DNA of 64,000 nucleotides from Jatrophihabitans sp. (GCA_036389035.1 DASVQQ010000039.1:124001-188000), one strand, 5' to 3'. Shown: positions 24,043 through 32,948, numbered from the stretch's first letter. Notes: generated by a model not told the origin, from the sequence alone. Program-made: numbers and translations.

Positions 24043-27000
24043 ATGAAGCGCTCGCGCCTGGTTCTCACAGCGGTCATCACCACTGTCGTCTCACTGAGCG
24101 TCGGCTCGCTGAGCACCGTGGCGACCGCGCAACCCGGCGTCCCCGGCGCGACGCCCAGACCTGCCAAGACCAGCCCCGTCAAGACCAACCCGGCCAAGCC
24201 GCCCGTTCAGGCCCGGCTCGCGCACTCACCGGCCAGCATCCCGGCCGGCCGGTGGGCGGCGGGCTCGCCGCAGGTCGACCGGGTGCGCAAGCGCCAAGCC
24301 CGCCCCCAGCCGGTGATAGCCCACCTGGCGCCCCAGCTCAACCGCCTCGCGGGCGTCCCCACCCCGTCCGACATCGGCTCCGGCGTCCGGCTGGAACGCG
24401 ACGGCAGGGTGCAGGTCACCGTGACCGGCCCGGCCGCGGCGGCAGCGGCCAAGGCGGTAGGCGCCCAGGTGCTGGCCAGCTTCGGCGGCGCGAGCACCGT
24501 GGCCGTGGCCCCGGCCAAGCTGCGCAGCCTGGCCGGCCAGCCCGGCGTCGACCGGGTGGCCCCGGCCGTCCGGGCGGCGGCGCAGAGCACCAGCGAGGGC
24601 GTGGTGGCCTCCGGCGCCCAGAGCTGGGCCGACAACGGCAACGTCGGCAACGGCGGGGCCGGCGTCAAGGTCGGCGTCGTCGACGTCGGCTTCAAGGGCC
24701 TGCAGGCCGCCATCGACGCCGGTGACTTCGACGACCCGGACGGCAACCCGGTGACCGTCGTCTACGAGGGCGACCAGAACCAGTGCCTGGACGACGACGC
24801 CACCGCCCACGGCACCGCGGTGAGCGAGATCGTGCACCAGATGGCGCCGCGGGCCACCCTTTACCTGTACTGCATCGACGACAACGTCGGCTTCTCCGCC
24901 GCGGCGAGCCAGATCGTGGCCGCCGGCGACATCAAGATCGTGAACAGCTCGCTGGTCTTCACCGCCGAGACCCGCGGCGACGGCTACGGGCCCCTGACCT
25001 CCTCCGAGCGGGCGGTCAAGACCGCGCGCGAGGCCGGGGTGCTGTGGATCCAGTCCAGCGGCAACGGCGCCCAGGACCACTGGTCGGGCGCCTTCGTCGA
25101 CACCAACTTCGACGAGCTGGTCGACCTGCAGAACTCGGCCAGCCAGGCCGACGAGGTCGCCCTGGATCCGGATACCACCGGCAACGTGGTGCTGAGCTGG
25201 GACCAGTGGCCGGCCTCCTCGCTGCCGGTGACGCTGGCGATCAGCAAGTACAACGACAACAACCAGCAGCTCGGCGAGACCGAGTACCTGGACCACGTCC
25301 CCGGCGAGCCGCCGGTGCTGGAGATGCAGATCAGCAACACCCCGGCCGACCCCGACTACACCGGCGGTCCGAACGGCATCCGGTACTACGACATGGTGAT
25401 CCTGATCGGTCAGGCCGCCCCGGCGGTGCGCTATCACCTGTACTACGGCGGCGAGGTCTACCCGTCCCACCTGAGCGGCCTCGACCCGGTCCGGGCCGCC
25501 ACCGGCAGCGTGCTGGAGCCGGCCAGCTCACCGTGGGCACTGGCGGTGGGCGCGGCCTTCCGGGGCGACAACTCCCTCGAGGCCTTCTCCTCCCGCGGGC
25601 CGACCATCGACGGCAGGGTCAAGCCCGACCTGATCGGCTATGACGGCGTCTCCAGCAACATCGCCGAGGTGCAGGCCTCGCAGTTCGACGACGAGGGCAA
25701 CGTGATCCCCGGCACCACCGGTTTCTACGGCACCTCGGCCGCGGCGCCGCACGTGGCCGGAGCGGCCGCCCTGGTCGCCGCCGCCAACCCGGCGATGGAC
25801 GCCTCGGATCTCGAGGCCTTCCTGCAGCGGCGCGCCAACCCGCAGGGCAACCCGCCCACCAACACCGCCGGTCACGGGCTGCTCAAACTCGGCGACCCGG
25901 CGCTCAGCGGAATCCGGTCGGTGCCCGGATCGCAGTACTTCCCGTTCGCCGCGCCGAACCGGATCGTCGACACCCGCACCGGCCTCGGCGTCCGCGCCGG
26001 CCTGATGACCGCCGGAACCGCTCTGGCCGTGCCCGTTCCCAGCACCGGCGTCAACCCGGTGCCGGCGGCCGCCACCGCGGTGGTCCTCAGCCTGTCCGGC
26101 ACCGGCGCCCAGGGCGGCACCTACCTGTCGGTCTACAGCAAGGTCTTCGGTGGCAACTCCACCCTCAACCTCAACAGCAAGGACGCCAACGCGACTGTGA
26201 CCGCGGTCGTCAAGCTCAACTCCAGCCACGGGTTCCTGTTGCGCAACGCCGCCGCCTCGACCCACGCCCTGGTCACCGTGCTGGGCTACTTCGGGGCGCC
26301 CACGGCCACCGGCGGCCTCGGCTACGTCGCGCTGCCGTCCAAGCGGCTGCTGGACACCCGGACCCCGATCGGCACCCCGACAGCGGCGAAGCTGGCGCCC
26401 AACCAGTCGGTGACCGTGGACGCCGGCCCCGGCGGGGTGCCCGCCGACGCGACGGTGGCGGTGGTCAACATGACCGCCCTGAACCAGACCGCCGGCGGCT
26501 ACCTGACCGCCTACCCGAGCGCCTCACCGGCGGTCGCCTCGGTCGATTACCGCCAGTACTCCCGGTCCAACCTGGTCGCGGTGCCCCTGGTGAACCGCAA
26601 GTTCACCGTGCAGAACCGCTACGCCAGCACCGACGCGATGATCGACATCGTCGGCTACTTCAGCCCGAACGCCAGCGGCCGGTTCGTGATCCTGCCGAAC
26701 CCGACGAGGATCGCCGACACCCGGACGGGCAACGGCGGCCGCCACGGGCTCATGACGGCCAACGCGACCTTCACGCTTGACGCCGGCGGGCTCTACGGCG
26801 TGCCCTACACCGTCACCGGGCTGTGGATCGGGCTGACCGCGATCGCGACGGGCAACGGCTACCTGTCCATCTACCCCCGGGGCGCGAGCGCGCCGCACGC
26901 CTCGAACTTGGACTTCACCACCGGCCGGGTGGTGCCCAACGCCGCCATCGCCACGTTGTCGGCGCGCACCGCGACGACGCCGCCGGGCTTCAGCACGGTG

Positions 27001-27066
27001 AACCGGTTCGGCGGGTCCAACGTCCTGTCCGACGCCTACGGCTACTTCGTGGTGCCCGGGGCCTAG
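24043..27066 (+). CDS. Secreted subtilisin-like serine peptidase with DTR-type C-terminal modules
   Basis: This 1007-residue exported protein starts with a Sec signal peptide (MKRSRLVLTAVITTVVSLSVG). A pro-region follows, and then an S8 peptidase domain with catalytic Asp214 (VGVVDVG), His256 (TAHGTAVSE) and Ser565 (YGTSAAAPHVAG), so the triad is complete. From about residue 635 three modules of 120-130 residues follow. Each opens with a DTR motif (RIVDTRTGLG, RLLDTRTPIG, RIADTRTGNG) and closes with a VxGYF-like strand (LGYFGAP, IVGYFSPN, AYGYFVVP). Such modules recur in actinobacterial secreted proteins and may attach to the cell surface or bind carbohydrate. The ATG at 24043 is chosen because the signal peptide begins there; the frame is open further upstream but lacks one. 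Confidence 0.88.
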   Translation: MKRSRLVLTAVITTVVSLSVGSLSTVATAQPGVPGATPRPAKTSPVKTNPAKPPVQARLAHSPASIPAGRWAAGSPQVDRVRKRQARPQPVIAHLAPQLNRLAGVPTPSDIGSGVRLERDGRVQVTVTGPAAAAAAKAVGAQVLASFGGASTVAVAPAKLRSLAGQPGVDRVAPAVRAAAQSTSEGVVASGAQSWADNGNVGNGGAGVKVGVVDVGFKGLQAAIDAGDFDDPDGNPVTVVYEGDQNQCLDDDATAHGTAVSEIVHQMAPRATLYLYCIDDNVGFSAAASQIVAAGDIKIVNSSLVFTAETRGDGYGPLTSSERAVKTAREAGVLWIQSSGNGAQDHWSGAFVDTNFDELVDLQNSASQADEVALDPDTTGNVVLSWDQWPASSLPVTLAISKYNDNNQQLGETEYLDHVPGEPPVLEMQISNTPADPDYTGGPNGIRYYDMVILIGQAAPAVRYHLYYGGEVYPSHLSGLDPVRAATGSVLEPASSPWALAVGAAFRGDNSLEAFSSRGPTIDGRVKPDLIGYDGVSSNIAEVQASQFDDEGNVIPGTTGFYGTSAAAPHVAGAAALVAAANPAMDASDLEAFLQRRANPQGNPPTNTAGHGLLKLGDPALSGIRSVPGSQYFPFAAPNRIVDTRTGLGVRAGLMTAGTALAVPVPSTGVNPVPAAATAVVLSLSGTGAQGGTYLSVYSKVFGGNSTLNLNSKDANATVTAVVKLNSSHGFLLRNAAASTHALVTVLGYFGAPTATGGLGYVALPSKRLLDTRTPIGTPTAAKLAPNQSVTVDAGPGGVPADATVAVVNMTALNQTAGGYLTAYPSASPAVASVDYRQYSRSNLVAVPLVNRKFTVQNRYASTDAMIDIVGYFSPNASGRFVILPNPTRIADTRTGNGGRHGLMTANATFTLDAGGLYGVPYTVTGLWIGLTAIATGNGYLSIYPRGASAPHASNLDFTTGRVVPNAAIATLSARTATTPPGFSTVNRFGGSNVLSDAYGYFVVPGA

Positions 27067-27235
27067 GTGGCGTCGGCGGCCTGGCAAACGTCTGGCAGAA
27101 TGACTGGCTGAGTACCGGCCAGCTTTCGGACCCTCTAGCCGATCGCCGGCCAGTCCATCAGGACTACCCGCCGCGGTGTTCCCCACCCACCGGCGCTCTG
27201 GCCCGTCCCTGCACCTACTGGAGTGAACGACACCC

Positions 27236-27835
27236 GTGGCAACCAAGATCAAGCTCACTCGCGTCGGCAAGATGCGCGAGCCGCACTACCGCGTCGTCGT
27301 CGCCGACGCCCGCACCAAGCGCGACGGCCGGTCCATCGAGACGATCGGCGAGTACCACCCCAAGAACGACCCGTCGATCATCCGCATCGACGCCGACCGC
27401 GCCGCGTACTGGCTCGGCGTCGGCGCCCAGCCCACCGAAGCGGTGACCGCGATCCTGAAGGTGACCGGCGACTGGCAGAAGTTCAAGGGCCTGCCGGCTC
27501 CCGAGCCGATGCTGATGGCTCCGGCCAAGCCTGACAAGCGGGCCCTGTTCGACGCGGCGCTGAAGGACTCCGAGGGCGAGCCGGCCGTCGAGGCCACCAC
27601 CCCGCGCAAGAAGGCAGCTCCCCGGCGGGAACAGGCTGAAGCCGCACCCGCCGCTGAAGCCGCGCCCGCCGCCGAAGCCGCGCCCGCCGCCGAAGCCGCG
27701 CCTGCCGCCGAAGCCGCGCCTGCCGCCGAAGCCGCACCCGCTGCTGAGGCTGTGCCGGCCGCGACCGACGCCGCCGCCGAGGGCACGCCGGCCGCCGACC
27801 CCGGCTCCGACGCTCCCGCCGAGGCGGGTAGCTAA
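27236..27835 (+). CDS. rpsP: 30S ribosomal protein S16 with repeat-rich tail
   Basis: The first 85 residues are a standard S16 (ATKIKLTRVGKMREPHYRVV, IETIGEYHPKNDP, WLGVGAQPTEAV), a small-subunit assembly protein. The full protein is 199 residues, more than twice the bacterial norm. The extra part is a Lys/Ala region followed by seven EAAPAA-type 6-residue repeats and an acidic end. Actinobacterial S16 proteins often carry an Ala-rich tail, but here it is expanded by 18-bp repeats. GTG start at 27236; GGAG lies about 12 bases upstream. It opens the rpsP-khpA-rimM-trmD operon. Confidence 0.95.
   Translation: MATKIKLTRVGKMREPHYRVVVADARTKRDGRSIETIGEYHPKNDPSIIRIDADRAAYWLGVGAQPTEAVTAILKVTGDWQKFKGLPAPEPMLMAPAKPDKRALFDAALKDSEGEPAVEATTPRKKAAPRREQAEAAPAAEAAPAAEAAPAAEAAPAAEAAPAAEAAPAAEAVPAATDAAAEGTPAADPGSDAPAEAGS
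27638..27763 (+). repeat. Seven 18-bp in-frame tandem repeats in rpsP
   Basis: Seven consecutive 18-bp units, GAAGCCGCGCCCGCCGCC and variants, encode EAAPAA (last unit EAVPAA). Near-identical third codon positions point to recent expansion by slippage. Confidence 0.9.
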
Positions 27836-28075
27836 GTGCTCGAAGAAGCCCTTGAGCACCTGGTTCGCGGCATCGTCGACCATCCTGACGACGTCGTCGT
27901 CGACCTGGTCGACAACCGGCGCGGCCGCCGGCTCGAGGTCCGGGTGCATCCCGATGACCTCGGACGGGTGATCGGCCGCAACGGCCGCACCGCCAAGGCA
28001 TTGCGCCAGGTAGTCAACGGCGTGGGCGGCAAGGGCATCCGGGTCGACGTGGTCGACACGGACGAGGGCCGCTGA
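27836..28075 (+). CDS. khpA: KH-domain RNA-binding protein
   Basis: This 79-residue single KH-domain protein carries the RNA-binding loop VIGRNGRTAKALRQVV. KhpA proteins bind RNA, often as partners of KhpB, and in Gram-positive bacteria influence cell elongation and small-RNA regulation. The GTG directly follows the rpsP stop with no gap, and the gene is always found between rpsP and rimM in actinobacteria, which fixes the identity. Confidence 0.93.
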   Translation: MLEEALEHLVRGIVDHPDDVVVDLVDNRRGRRLEVRVHPDDLGRVIGRNGRTAKALRQVVNGVGGKGIRVDVVDTDEGR

Positions 28076-28095
28076 CCACCGAGCCAGAGTCCACG

Positions 28096-28641
28096 GTGAA
28101 CGGATCGACCGGCGGCGACGGCGGCCCGGATTCCCAGGTCGTCGCCGTCGGCCGGGTCGGCAAGGCGCACGGCATCCGCGGCGACGCCTTCGTCGAGCCG
28201 TGGACCGACGCGCCGGACGAGCGGTTCAGCCCCGGAGCCCGGCTCAGCACCGAACCCGCCGACCGCGGGCCGTTGACGGTGGAATCCGCGCGGCAGCACT
28301 CCGGCAAGCTGGTCGTGCACTTCGCCGGTGTCGATGACCGCAACGCGATCGAGGCGCTGCGCGGCACCGTGCTGCTGGTGCCGGCCTCGGCCCGGCCGCC
28401 CATCGAGGATCCGGACGAGTTCTACGACACCGACCTGATCGGCCTGAACGTGCGCACGGTGGACGGCCAGGCGCTGGGCCCGGTCACCGACGTGCTGCAC
28501 TCGCCGGCCGGCAGCCTGCTGGCCATCGACGTCGCCGGCCGTGAGGTGCTGGTGCCGTTCCGGACCGAGTTCGTGCCGACGGTGGACCTCGCCGCCGGCA
28601 TCGCCGAGGTCGACCCGCCGGACGGGCTGCTGGAACTGTGA
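28096..28641 (+). CDS. rimM: Ribosome maturation factor RimM
   Basis: This 181-residue protein binds S19 during late 30S assembly. The N-terminal barrel shows VVAVGRVGKAHGIRGDAFVEPWTD, split around the conserved GKAHGIRG, and the C-terminal PRC-barrel shows DEFYDTDLIGL, GPVTDVLHSPAG and VLVPFRTEFVPTVDL. GTG start 20 bases after khpA. The last bases overlap trmD by four (GTGA), so the two are coupled, the usual arrangement. Confidence 0.95.
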   Translation: MNGSTGGDGGPDSQVVAVGRVGKAHGIRGDAFVEPWTDAPDERFSPGARLSTEPADRGPLTVESARQHSGKLVVHFAGVDDRNAIEALRGTVLLVPASARPPIEDPDEFYDTDLIGLNVRTVDGQALGPVTDVLHSPAGSLLAIDVAGREVLVPFRTEFVPTVDLAAGIAEVDPPDGLLEL

Positions 28642-29396
28642 GCGACGAGCCCACCGCCGGCGAGGCCGCGCCGGATCTACCGGTCCTGCCGGACCTGTCG
28701 GTCGACGTGGTGACGATCTTTCCGGAGTACCTTGCCCCGCTGCGCGAGTCGCTGCTCGGCAAGGCCATCGAGCGGGGCCAGGTCCGGGTGGACGTGCACG
28801 ACCTGCGGAACTGGACCGACGATCCGCACCGCAGCGTCGATGACACCCCGTACGGGGGCGGCCCGGGCATGGTGATGCTGGCCGAGCCGTGGGGCCGCGC
28901 GCTGGACGAGATCGCGCCGCCGGACGCCGCCGACCAGCCGCGGCTGGTGGTTCCCGGCCCGGCCGGCCGTCCGTTCAGCCAGGCAGTGGCCCAGGAGTTG
29001 GCCGGCCAGCCGTGGCTGCTGTTCGCCTGCGGGCGTTACGAGGGCATCGACGCCCGGGTGCTGGAGTACGCCGGCCAGCGGATGGCCGTGGACGAGATCA
29101 GCCTCGGTGACTATGTGCTGTGCGGCGGCGAGGTGGCCGTGCTGGTGATCATGGAGGCCATCGCCAGGCTGATTCCGGGGGTGCTCGGCAACGCGCTCTC
29201 AGCGCACCAGGACTCGTTCAGCCCGGCCGTCGGCGGCCTGCTGGAGGCCCCGGCCTACACCAAGCCGGCACTCTGGCGCGGCCTGCCGGTGCCTGAAGTG
29301 CTGCTCTCGGGCCATCACGCCATGATCGAGCGGTGGCGTCGGGAGCGTTCGGTGGAGCGGACCCGGAGCCGGCGGCCGGATCTGCTCGGGGACTGA
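28638..29396 (+). CDS. trmD: tRNA (guanine-N1-)-methyltransferase
   Basis: This 252-residue SPOUT enzyme makes m1G37 in tRNAs with CNN anticodons, preventing frameshifting. Conserved blocks are VDVVTIFPEYLAPL, DDTPYGGGPGMVM, LFACGRYEGIDARV, DEISLGDYVLCGGEVAVLV (the knotted SAM site) and LLSGHHAMIERWRRE. The first fifteen residues are a nonconserved extension. It overlaps rimM at the start and is followed by 179 bp before rplS. Confidence 0.97.
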   Translation: MSDEPTAGEAAPDLPVLPDLSVDVVTIFPEYLAPLRESLLGKAIERGQVRVDVHDLRNWTDDPHRSVDDTPYGGGPGMVMLAEPWGRALDEIAPPDAADQPRLVVPGPAGRPFSQAVAQELAGQPWLLFACGRYEGIDARVLEYAGQRMAVDEISLGDYVLCGGEVAVLVIMEAIARLIPGVLGNALSAHQDSFSPAVGGLLEAPAYTKPALWRGLPVPEVLLSGHHAMIERWRRERSVERTRSRRPDLLGD

Positions 29397-29575
29397 GCCG
29401 CGAGCCCGGTTTCTCAATCACGGGTCGTTATGGCACCCTTGAGGGGTTGCCCGGCGGCTGCTCCGCGGTCGGCTGCGGCGCACCTACAAGCCCAGACATA
29501 CCCGTTCACAGTCTCGACCGAGACTCGTACGCGCCCCCGCGCGTCCGGGTCGCCACCGAAGGAAGCAGAGTCACC
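29397..29575 (+). other. Leader region of rplS
   Basis: These 179 bp between trmD and rplS hold a likely separate promoter region and the GAAGGAAG ribosome-binding site (near 29558-29565). A long upstream frame exists but lacks coding character. Confidence 0.4.
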
Positions 29576-29932
29576 ATGAACACCTTGCAGACGCTGGATG
29601 CCGAATCGCTGCGCAGCGACATCCCGGATTTCCGGGCCGGCGACACCCTGAAGGTGCACGTGCGGGTCATCGAGGGCTCGCGCTCCCGGGTGCAGATCTT
29701 CCAGGGCGTCACCATCCGTCGCCAGGGCGGTGGCCTGCAAGAGACCTTCACGGTCCGCAAGATCAGCTTCGGCGTCGGCGTGGAGCGCACCTTCCCGGTG
29801 CACACCCCGGTCATCGAGAAGATCGAGGTGGTCACCCGCGGCGACGTCCGGCGCGCCAAGCTGTACTACCTGCGTGACCTGCGCGGCAAGGCCGCCAAGA
29901 TCAAGGAGAAGCGGGACGCGATCACCCGCTAG
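29576..29932 (+). CDS. rplS: 50S ribosomal protein L19
   Basis: This is a 118-residue protein at the 30S-50S interface, of standard length. Signature stretches are FRAGDTLKVHVRVIEGSRSR, FQGVTIRRQGGG, FTVRKISFGVGVERTFPVH and RAKLYYLRDLRGKAA. ATG at 29576 follows a GAAGGAAG element at suitable distance. It lies 26 bp before lepB, the normal actinobacterial neighbour. Confidence 0.97.
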   Translation: MNTLQTLDAESLRSDIPDFRAGDTLKVHVRVIEGSRSRVQIFQGVTIRRQGGGLQETFTVRKISFGVGVERTFPVHTPVIEKIEVVTRGDVRRAKLYYLRDLRGKAAKIKEKRDAITR

Positions 29933-29958
29933 TCCGGATACTTCTCCTGACTCGCGAG

Positions 29959-31086
29959 GTGTCGAACTCGGATATGGGCTACGACGCCAACGAGCGCTCC
30001 GATCCCTCGATGTCTGCCGTGCCCAAGGACGGCGCTCCCGCCAAGGACGGCGTGCTTGCCAAGGACGCGGCTCCCGGCAAGGACGCGGCTCCCGGCAAGG
30101 ACGGCGTGCTTGCCAAGGACGCGGCTCCCGGTAAGGACGCTGCTCCTGCCAAGGACGGTGGTCCGGCGGTGACCGGCGACAAGTCGACGGCTCCCGGCAC
30201 GAAGGCGGCCGCGAACAAGAAGGCTGAGCGCCGACGCCACCGGCTGGCCAAGTTCGAGCTGCCGTTGCTGATCGTCATCGCGATCGGGATCGCGGTCGTG
30301 CTCAAGACCTTCGTGGTGCAGCCGTTCTACATCCCGTCCCAGTCGATGGAGCAGACCCTGCACGGCTGCCCCGGCTGCACCGGGGACCGGATCCTGGTGT
30401 TCAAGCCGGTCTATCAGGTCCGCGATCCGCATCCCGGCGACGTGGTGGTGTTCCGGGCTCCGCACGACTGGGACGAACTGGCCGGCGTGCAGCTGTCGAC
30501 CAACCCGGTGCTGCGCGGCGTGCAGATGTTCGGCCAGCTGGTCGGGGTCGTGCCGCCGAGTGAGAAGGACCTGGTCAAGCGGGTCATCGCCGTCGGCGGG
30601 CAGACCGTGCGCTGCTGTGACAGCAACGGCAACGTCGAGATCTCCGACAGCGGTGCCGAGGGCCCGTGGCGCAGCCTCGTCGAGCCCTATGTCTTCGAGA
30701 ACAGCTCCTGGAGCAAGCCCAAGGCGCCCGGCCTGCGCAGCGCCGACGACACCCGCAGCTTCGGCCCGGTGACGGTGCCCGAGGGCAGGCTCTGGGTGAT
30801 GGGCGATCACCGCAGCGACTCAGCGGACTCGCGCTACCACTGCGGTAACACCACCGGCGGCAAGGGCTGCGATCCGATGAACAGCACGGTGGGCGTCGAC
30901 GACGTGATCGGCAAGGCGGTCGTGATCGCCTGGCCGCCGTCGCGCTGGCGAACCATCGGCACCCCCGCGACCTTCAACTCGTCAGCCGCTCCGAGCTGGG
31001 GCGGCTTGCCGGCCGAGCCCGCGGCGGCGGCCCTGCTGGTCACGGCGGGGATCGGCGGCTGGCGGCGCCGGCGTCGCCGCCGGTGA
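29959..31086 (+). CDS. lepB: Signal peptidase I (housekeeping)
   Basis: This 375-residue membrane peptidase removes Sec/Tat signal peptides. A cytoplasmic N-terminal region of about 98 residues, half of it 6-residue repeats, precedes the single membrane helix (LPLLIVIAIGIAVVLKTFVV). The catalytic Ser129 in IPSQSMEQTL, the lysine in DLVKRVIAVGGQ and the GDHRSDSADSRYH box follow. The C-terminus ends in a second hydrophobic run (AAAALLVTAGIGGW) and then seven arginines, which is unusual and would place the end back in the membrane. GTG start at 29959; it overlaps the Nudix gene at its stop. Confidence 0.95.
   Translation: MSNSDMGYDANERSDPSMSAVPKDGAPAKDGVLAKDAAPGKDAAPGKDGVLAKDAAPGKDAAPAKDGGPAVTGDKSTAPGTKAAANKKAERRRHRLAKFELPLLIVIAIGIAVVLKTFVVQPFYIPSQSMEQTLHGCPGCTGDRILVFKPVYQVRDPHPGDVVVFRAPHDWDELAGVQLSTNPVLRGVQMFGQLVGVVPPSEKDLVKRVIAVGGQTVRCCDSNGNVEISDSGAEGPWRSLVEPYVFENSSWSKPKAPGLRSADDTRSFGPVTVPEGRLWVMGDHRSDSADSRYHCGNTTGGKGCDPMNSTVGVDDVIGKAVVIAWPPSRWRTIGTPATFNSSAAPSWGGLPAEPAAAALLVTAGIGGWRRRRRRR
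30028..30153 (+). repeat. Seven 18-bp in-frame tandem repeats in lepB
   Basis: Seven 18-bp units encode DGAPAK, DGVLAK, DAAPGK, DAAPGK, DGVLAK, DAAPGK and DAAPAK. The order shows a higher-order duplication of a DGVLAK-DAAPGK block. They form a Lys/Asp-rich, probably disordered cytoplasmic tail. Confidence 0.9.
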
Positions 31087-31556
31087 TGGCCGAGCTCGAT
31101 CAGCCGATCGCCCGCCAGGCCGGCCGGATCTTCGTGCTCGATCGGCAGCAGCGGGTGCTGCTGATGCACGAGCGGCGCGACATCGGTTCGGACCGGTCGC
31201 ACTGGATCACCCCGGGTGGCGGCGTGGAAGCCGGTGAGAGCCTGGCCCAGGCCGCGATGCGCGAGGTGTACGAGGAGACCGGTCTTCGGCTGGAGCTGGA
31301 CGCCGAAGCCGAGCCGATGTATCAGGAGCGGGTGTCCTTTCACTTCGCCGGGCAGGACTTCGACCAGGTCAACTTCTACTTCCTGGTCCAGGTGTCCGGT
31401 GATCCGCCGGTGCGGCCGGCCGGGCACACCGAGATCGAGCGTCTGGTGGTGCTCGGCTACCGCTGGTGGCCGCTGGCCGAGCTGGCCGCCTCTGACGTGG
31501 AGCGCGAGCCGGTGACTATGGTCGAGTTGATTGAACGAGCACTGGCGGTGAGATAG
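31086..31556 (+). CDS. Nudix hydrolase
   Basis: This protein of about 156 residues shows a complete Nudix box: GGGVEAGESLAQ followed by AMREVYEETGL (GX5EX7REUXEEXGU). It hydrolyses a nucleoside diphosphate linked to another moiety; the exact substrate is unknown. The start is ATG at 31086, or the GTG directly before it (31083), which overlaps the lepB stop. Position between lepB and rnhB is common in actinobacteria. Confidence 0.9.
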   Translation: MAELDQPIARQAGRIFVLDRQQRVLLMHERRDIGSDRSHWITPGGGVEAGESLAQAAMREVYEETGLRLELDAEAEPMYQERVSFHFAGQDFDQVNFYFLVQVSGDPPVRPAGHTEIERLVVLGYRWWPLAELAASDVEREPVTMVELIERALAVR

Positions 31557-32471
31557 GTGGCAACGACAGCCCGCAGAGCGCCGACCCTTCGTTACGAGCG
31601 CGAGGTGTGGCGATCGGGCGCCGGCCTGCTGGCCGCGATCGACGAGGTCGGCCGTGGCGCGCTGGCAGGCCCGGTGTCGGTCGGCGTGGTGCTGCTGTCG
31701 GCTGACACCAAGCCCGCGCCGCTGGGAGTGGCCGACTCCAAGCTGCTCACCCCGCAGGCCCGCCAGCGGCTGGTGCCCCGCATCCGGCGGTGGGCGCTGG
31801 ACTGCGCGGTCGGGCACGCCTCGGCCGCTGAGATCGACCGGATCGGCGTCATCGCCGCGCTCCGGCTGGCCGCTGAGCGGGCCGTCACCCAGCTGAGCGT
31901 CAAACCGGACTGGGTGTTGCTGGACGGCAACCACGACTACCTCAGCGTCTCCGATGACGGCCTGTTCGATCGGGCCTTCGACGTGGCCGGTGACGAGCCG
32001 GACCGCTGGCGCTGCCGGGTCCCGGTCCGAACCCTGATCAAGGGCGACCTGAAGTGCTCCTCGATCGCGGCGGCCTCGGTGCTGGCCAAGACCGAACGCG
32101 ACGGCATCATGATCTCACTGGCCCAGAAGTACCCGCAGTACGGCTTCGATGAGAACAAGGCCTACTCCTCGACCCAGCACTTCGCCGCACTGGTCGAGCA
32201 CGGGCCCTCAGAGATCCACCGGTGCTCCTGGAACCTGCCGGGCCGGGCCGGCTGGTCGCCGTGGGCCGGCTGGGCGGGCCTGACCGAGCGGGCCAGGCAG
32301 GCTGAGATGACCGAGCTCGACGAGCTGCCCGAGCTGCTGGAGGTGCCGCAGCGAGCCCCGGCGGCAGCCGCCGCCGGGATTGCCAGCACTCCGGACTTGC
32401 CGGACAACCTGACCACCAACCACGCGATGGGTGATGATGAGCAGATGATGTCCTTGGGGATCGCCCGATGA
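31557..32471 (+). CDS. rnhB: Ribonuclease HII
   Basis: This 304-residue enzyme removes misincorporated ribonucleotides and RNA primers from DNA. The first acidic residues lie in AAIDEVGRGALAGPVSVG; VADSKLLTPQAR, DWVLLDGNHDYL and KGDLKCSSIAAASVLAKTERD follow, giving the full catalytic set. It exceeds the usual length of about 230-250 residues because of a C-terminal extension of about 60 residues rich in Glu, Pro and Ala. GTG start directly after the Nudix stop. Overlap of four bases with the DUF2469 gene. Confidence 0.95.
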   Translation: MATTARRAPTLRYEREVWRSGAGLLAAIDEVGRGALAGPVSVGVVLLSADTKPAPLGVADSKLLTPQARQRLVPRIRRWALDCAVGHASAAEIDRIGVIAALRLAAERAVTQLSVKPDWVLLDGNHDYLSVSDDGLFDRAFDVAGDEPDRWRCRVPVRTLIKGDLKCSSIAAASVLAKTERDGIMISLAQKYPQYGFDENKAYSSTQHFAALVEHGPSEIHRCSWNLPGRAGWSPWAGWAGLTERARQAEMTELDELPELLEVPQRAPAAAAAGIASTPDLPDNLTTNHAMGDDEQMMSLGIAR

Positions 32472-32791
32472 GTGCCGAAGACCTTGAGAAGTACGAGACC
32501 GAGATGGAGCTGCAGCTCTATCGCGAGTACAAGGACATCGTCGGCCAGTTCAGCTACGTGGTCGAGACCGAGCGCCGGTTCTACCTCACCAACGACGTCC
32601 AGCTGGTGCCGCGCAACGCCGACGGCGAGGTGTACTTCGAGGTGACGATGCGCGACGCCTGGGTGTGGGACATGTACCGGCCGGCCAGGTTCGTCAAGAA
32701 CGTCCGGGTGCTGACCTTCAAGGACGTCAACGTCGAGGAGCTGGAGAAGCCGGACCTGGACCTGGGCGGCAAGGGACCGTTCGGCGCCTGA
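32468..32791 (+). CDS. DUF2469 family protein
   Basis: This 107-residue acidic protein is conserved across actinobacteria directly downstream of rnhB; typical features are MSAEDLEKYETEMELQLYRE at the start and RFVKNVRVLTFKDVNVEEL near the end. Its function is unknown. The ATGA overlap with rnhB suggests coordinated translation. The gene normally followed by yraN is here separated from it by 3.5 kb. Confidence 0.95.
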   Translation: MSAEDLEKYETEMELQLYREYKDIVGQFSYVVETERRFYLTNDVQLVPRNADGEVYFEVTMRDAWVWDMYRPARFVKNVRVLTFKDVNVEELEKPDLDLGGKGPFGA

Positions 32792-32810
32792 CGGCGGTGG
32801 CGTTCAGCCG

Positions 32811-32948
32811 CTAGCCCTCGTCCTCCGTGGTCGCGCCGGCGGCTCCGGCTTTGATCAGGTCGATCGCCTCACTCGCCGACCGCTTGTCGACGTACTGCTC
32901 GCTGTGGGTCAGGATCTTGCCGTTCGAGGCCACGATCCGGAACGACAC
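32811..32948 (-). pseudogene. Truncated DUF1508 (YegP-like) remnant
   Basis: Read on the minus strand this encodes about 45 residues, including SFRIVASNGKILTHSEQYVD, KRSASEAIDLIKAG and an acidic end TTEDEG. This is the pattern of the C-terminal half of a DUF1508/YegP repeat (xFRLxAxNGxxIxxSExYxxKxxAxxxI). The expected N-terminal strand is missing, no good start or ribosome-binding site is seen, and an in-frame stop lies about 25 codons upstream. It is most likely a gene fragment left at the border of the inserted segment. Confidence 0.5.
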
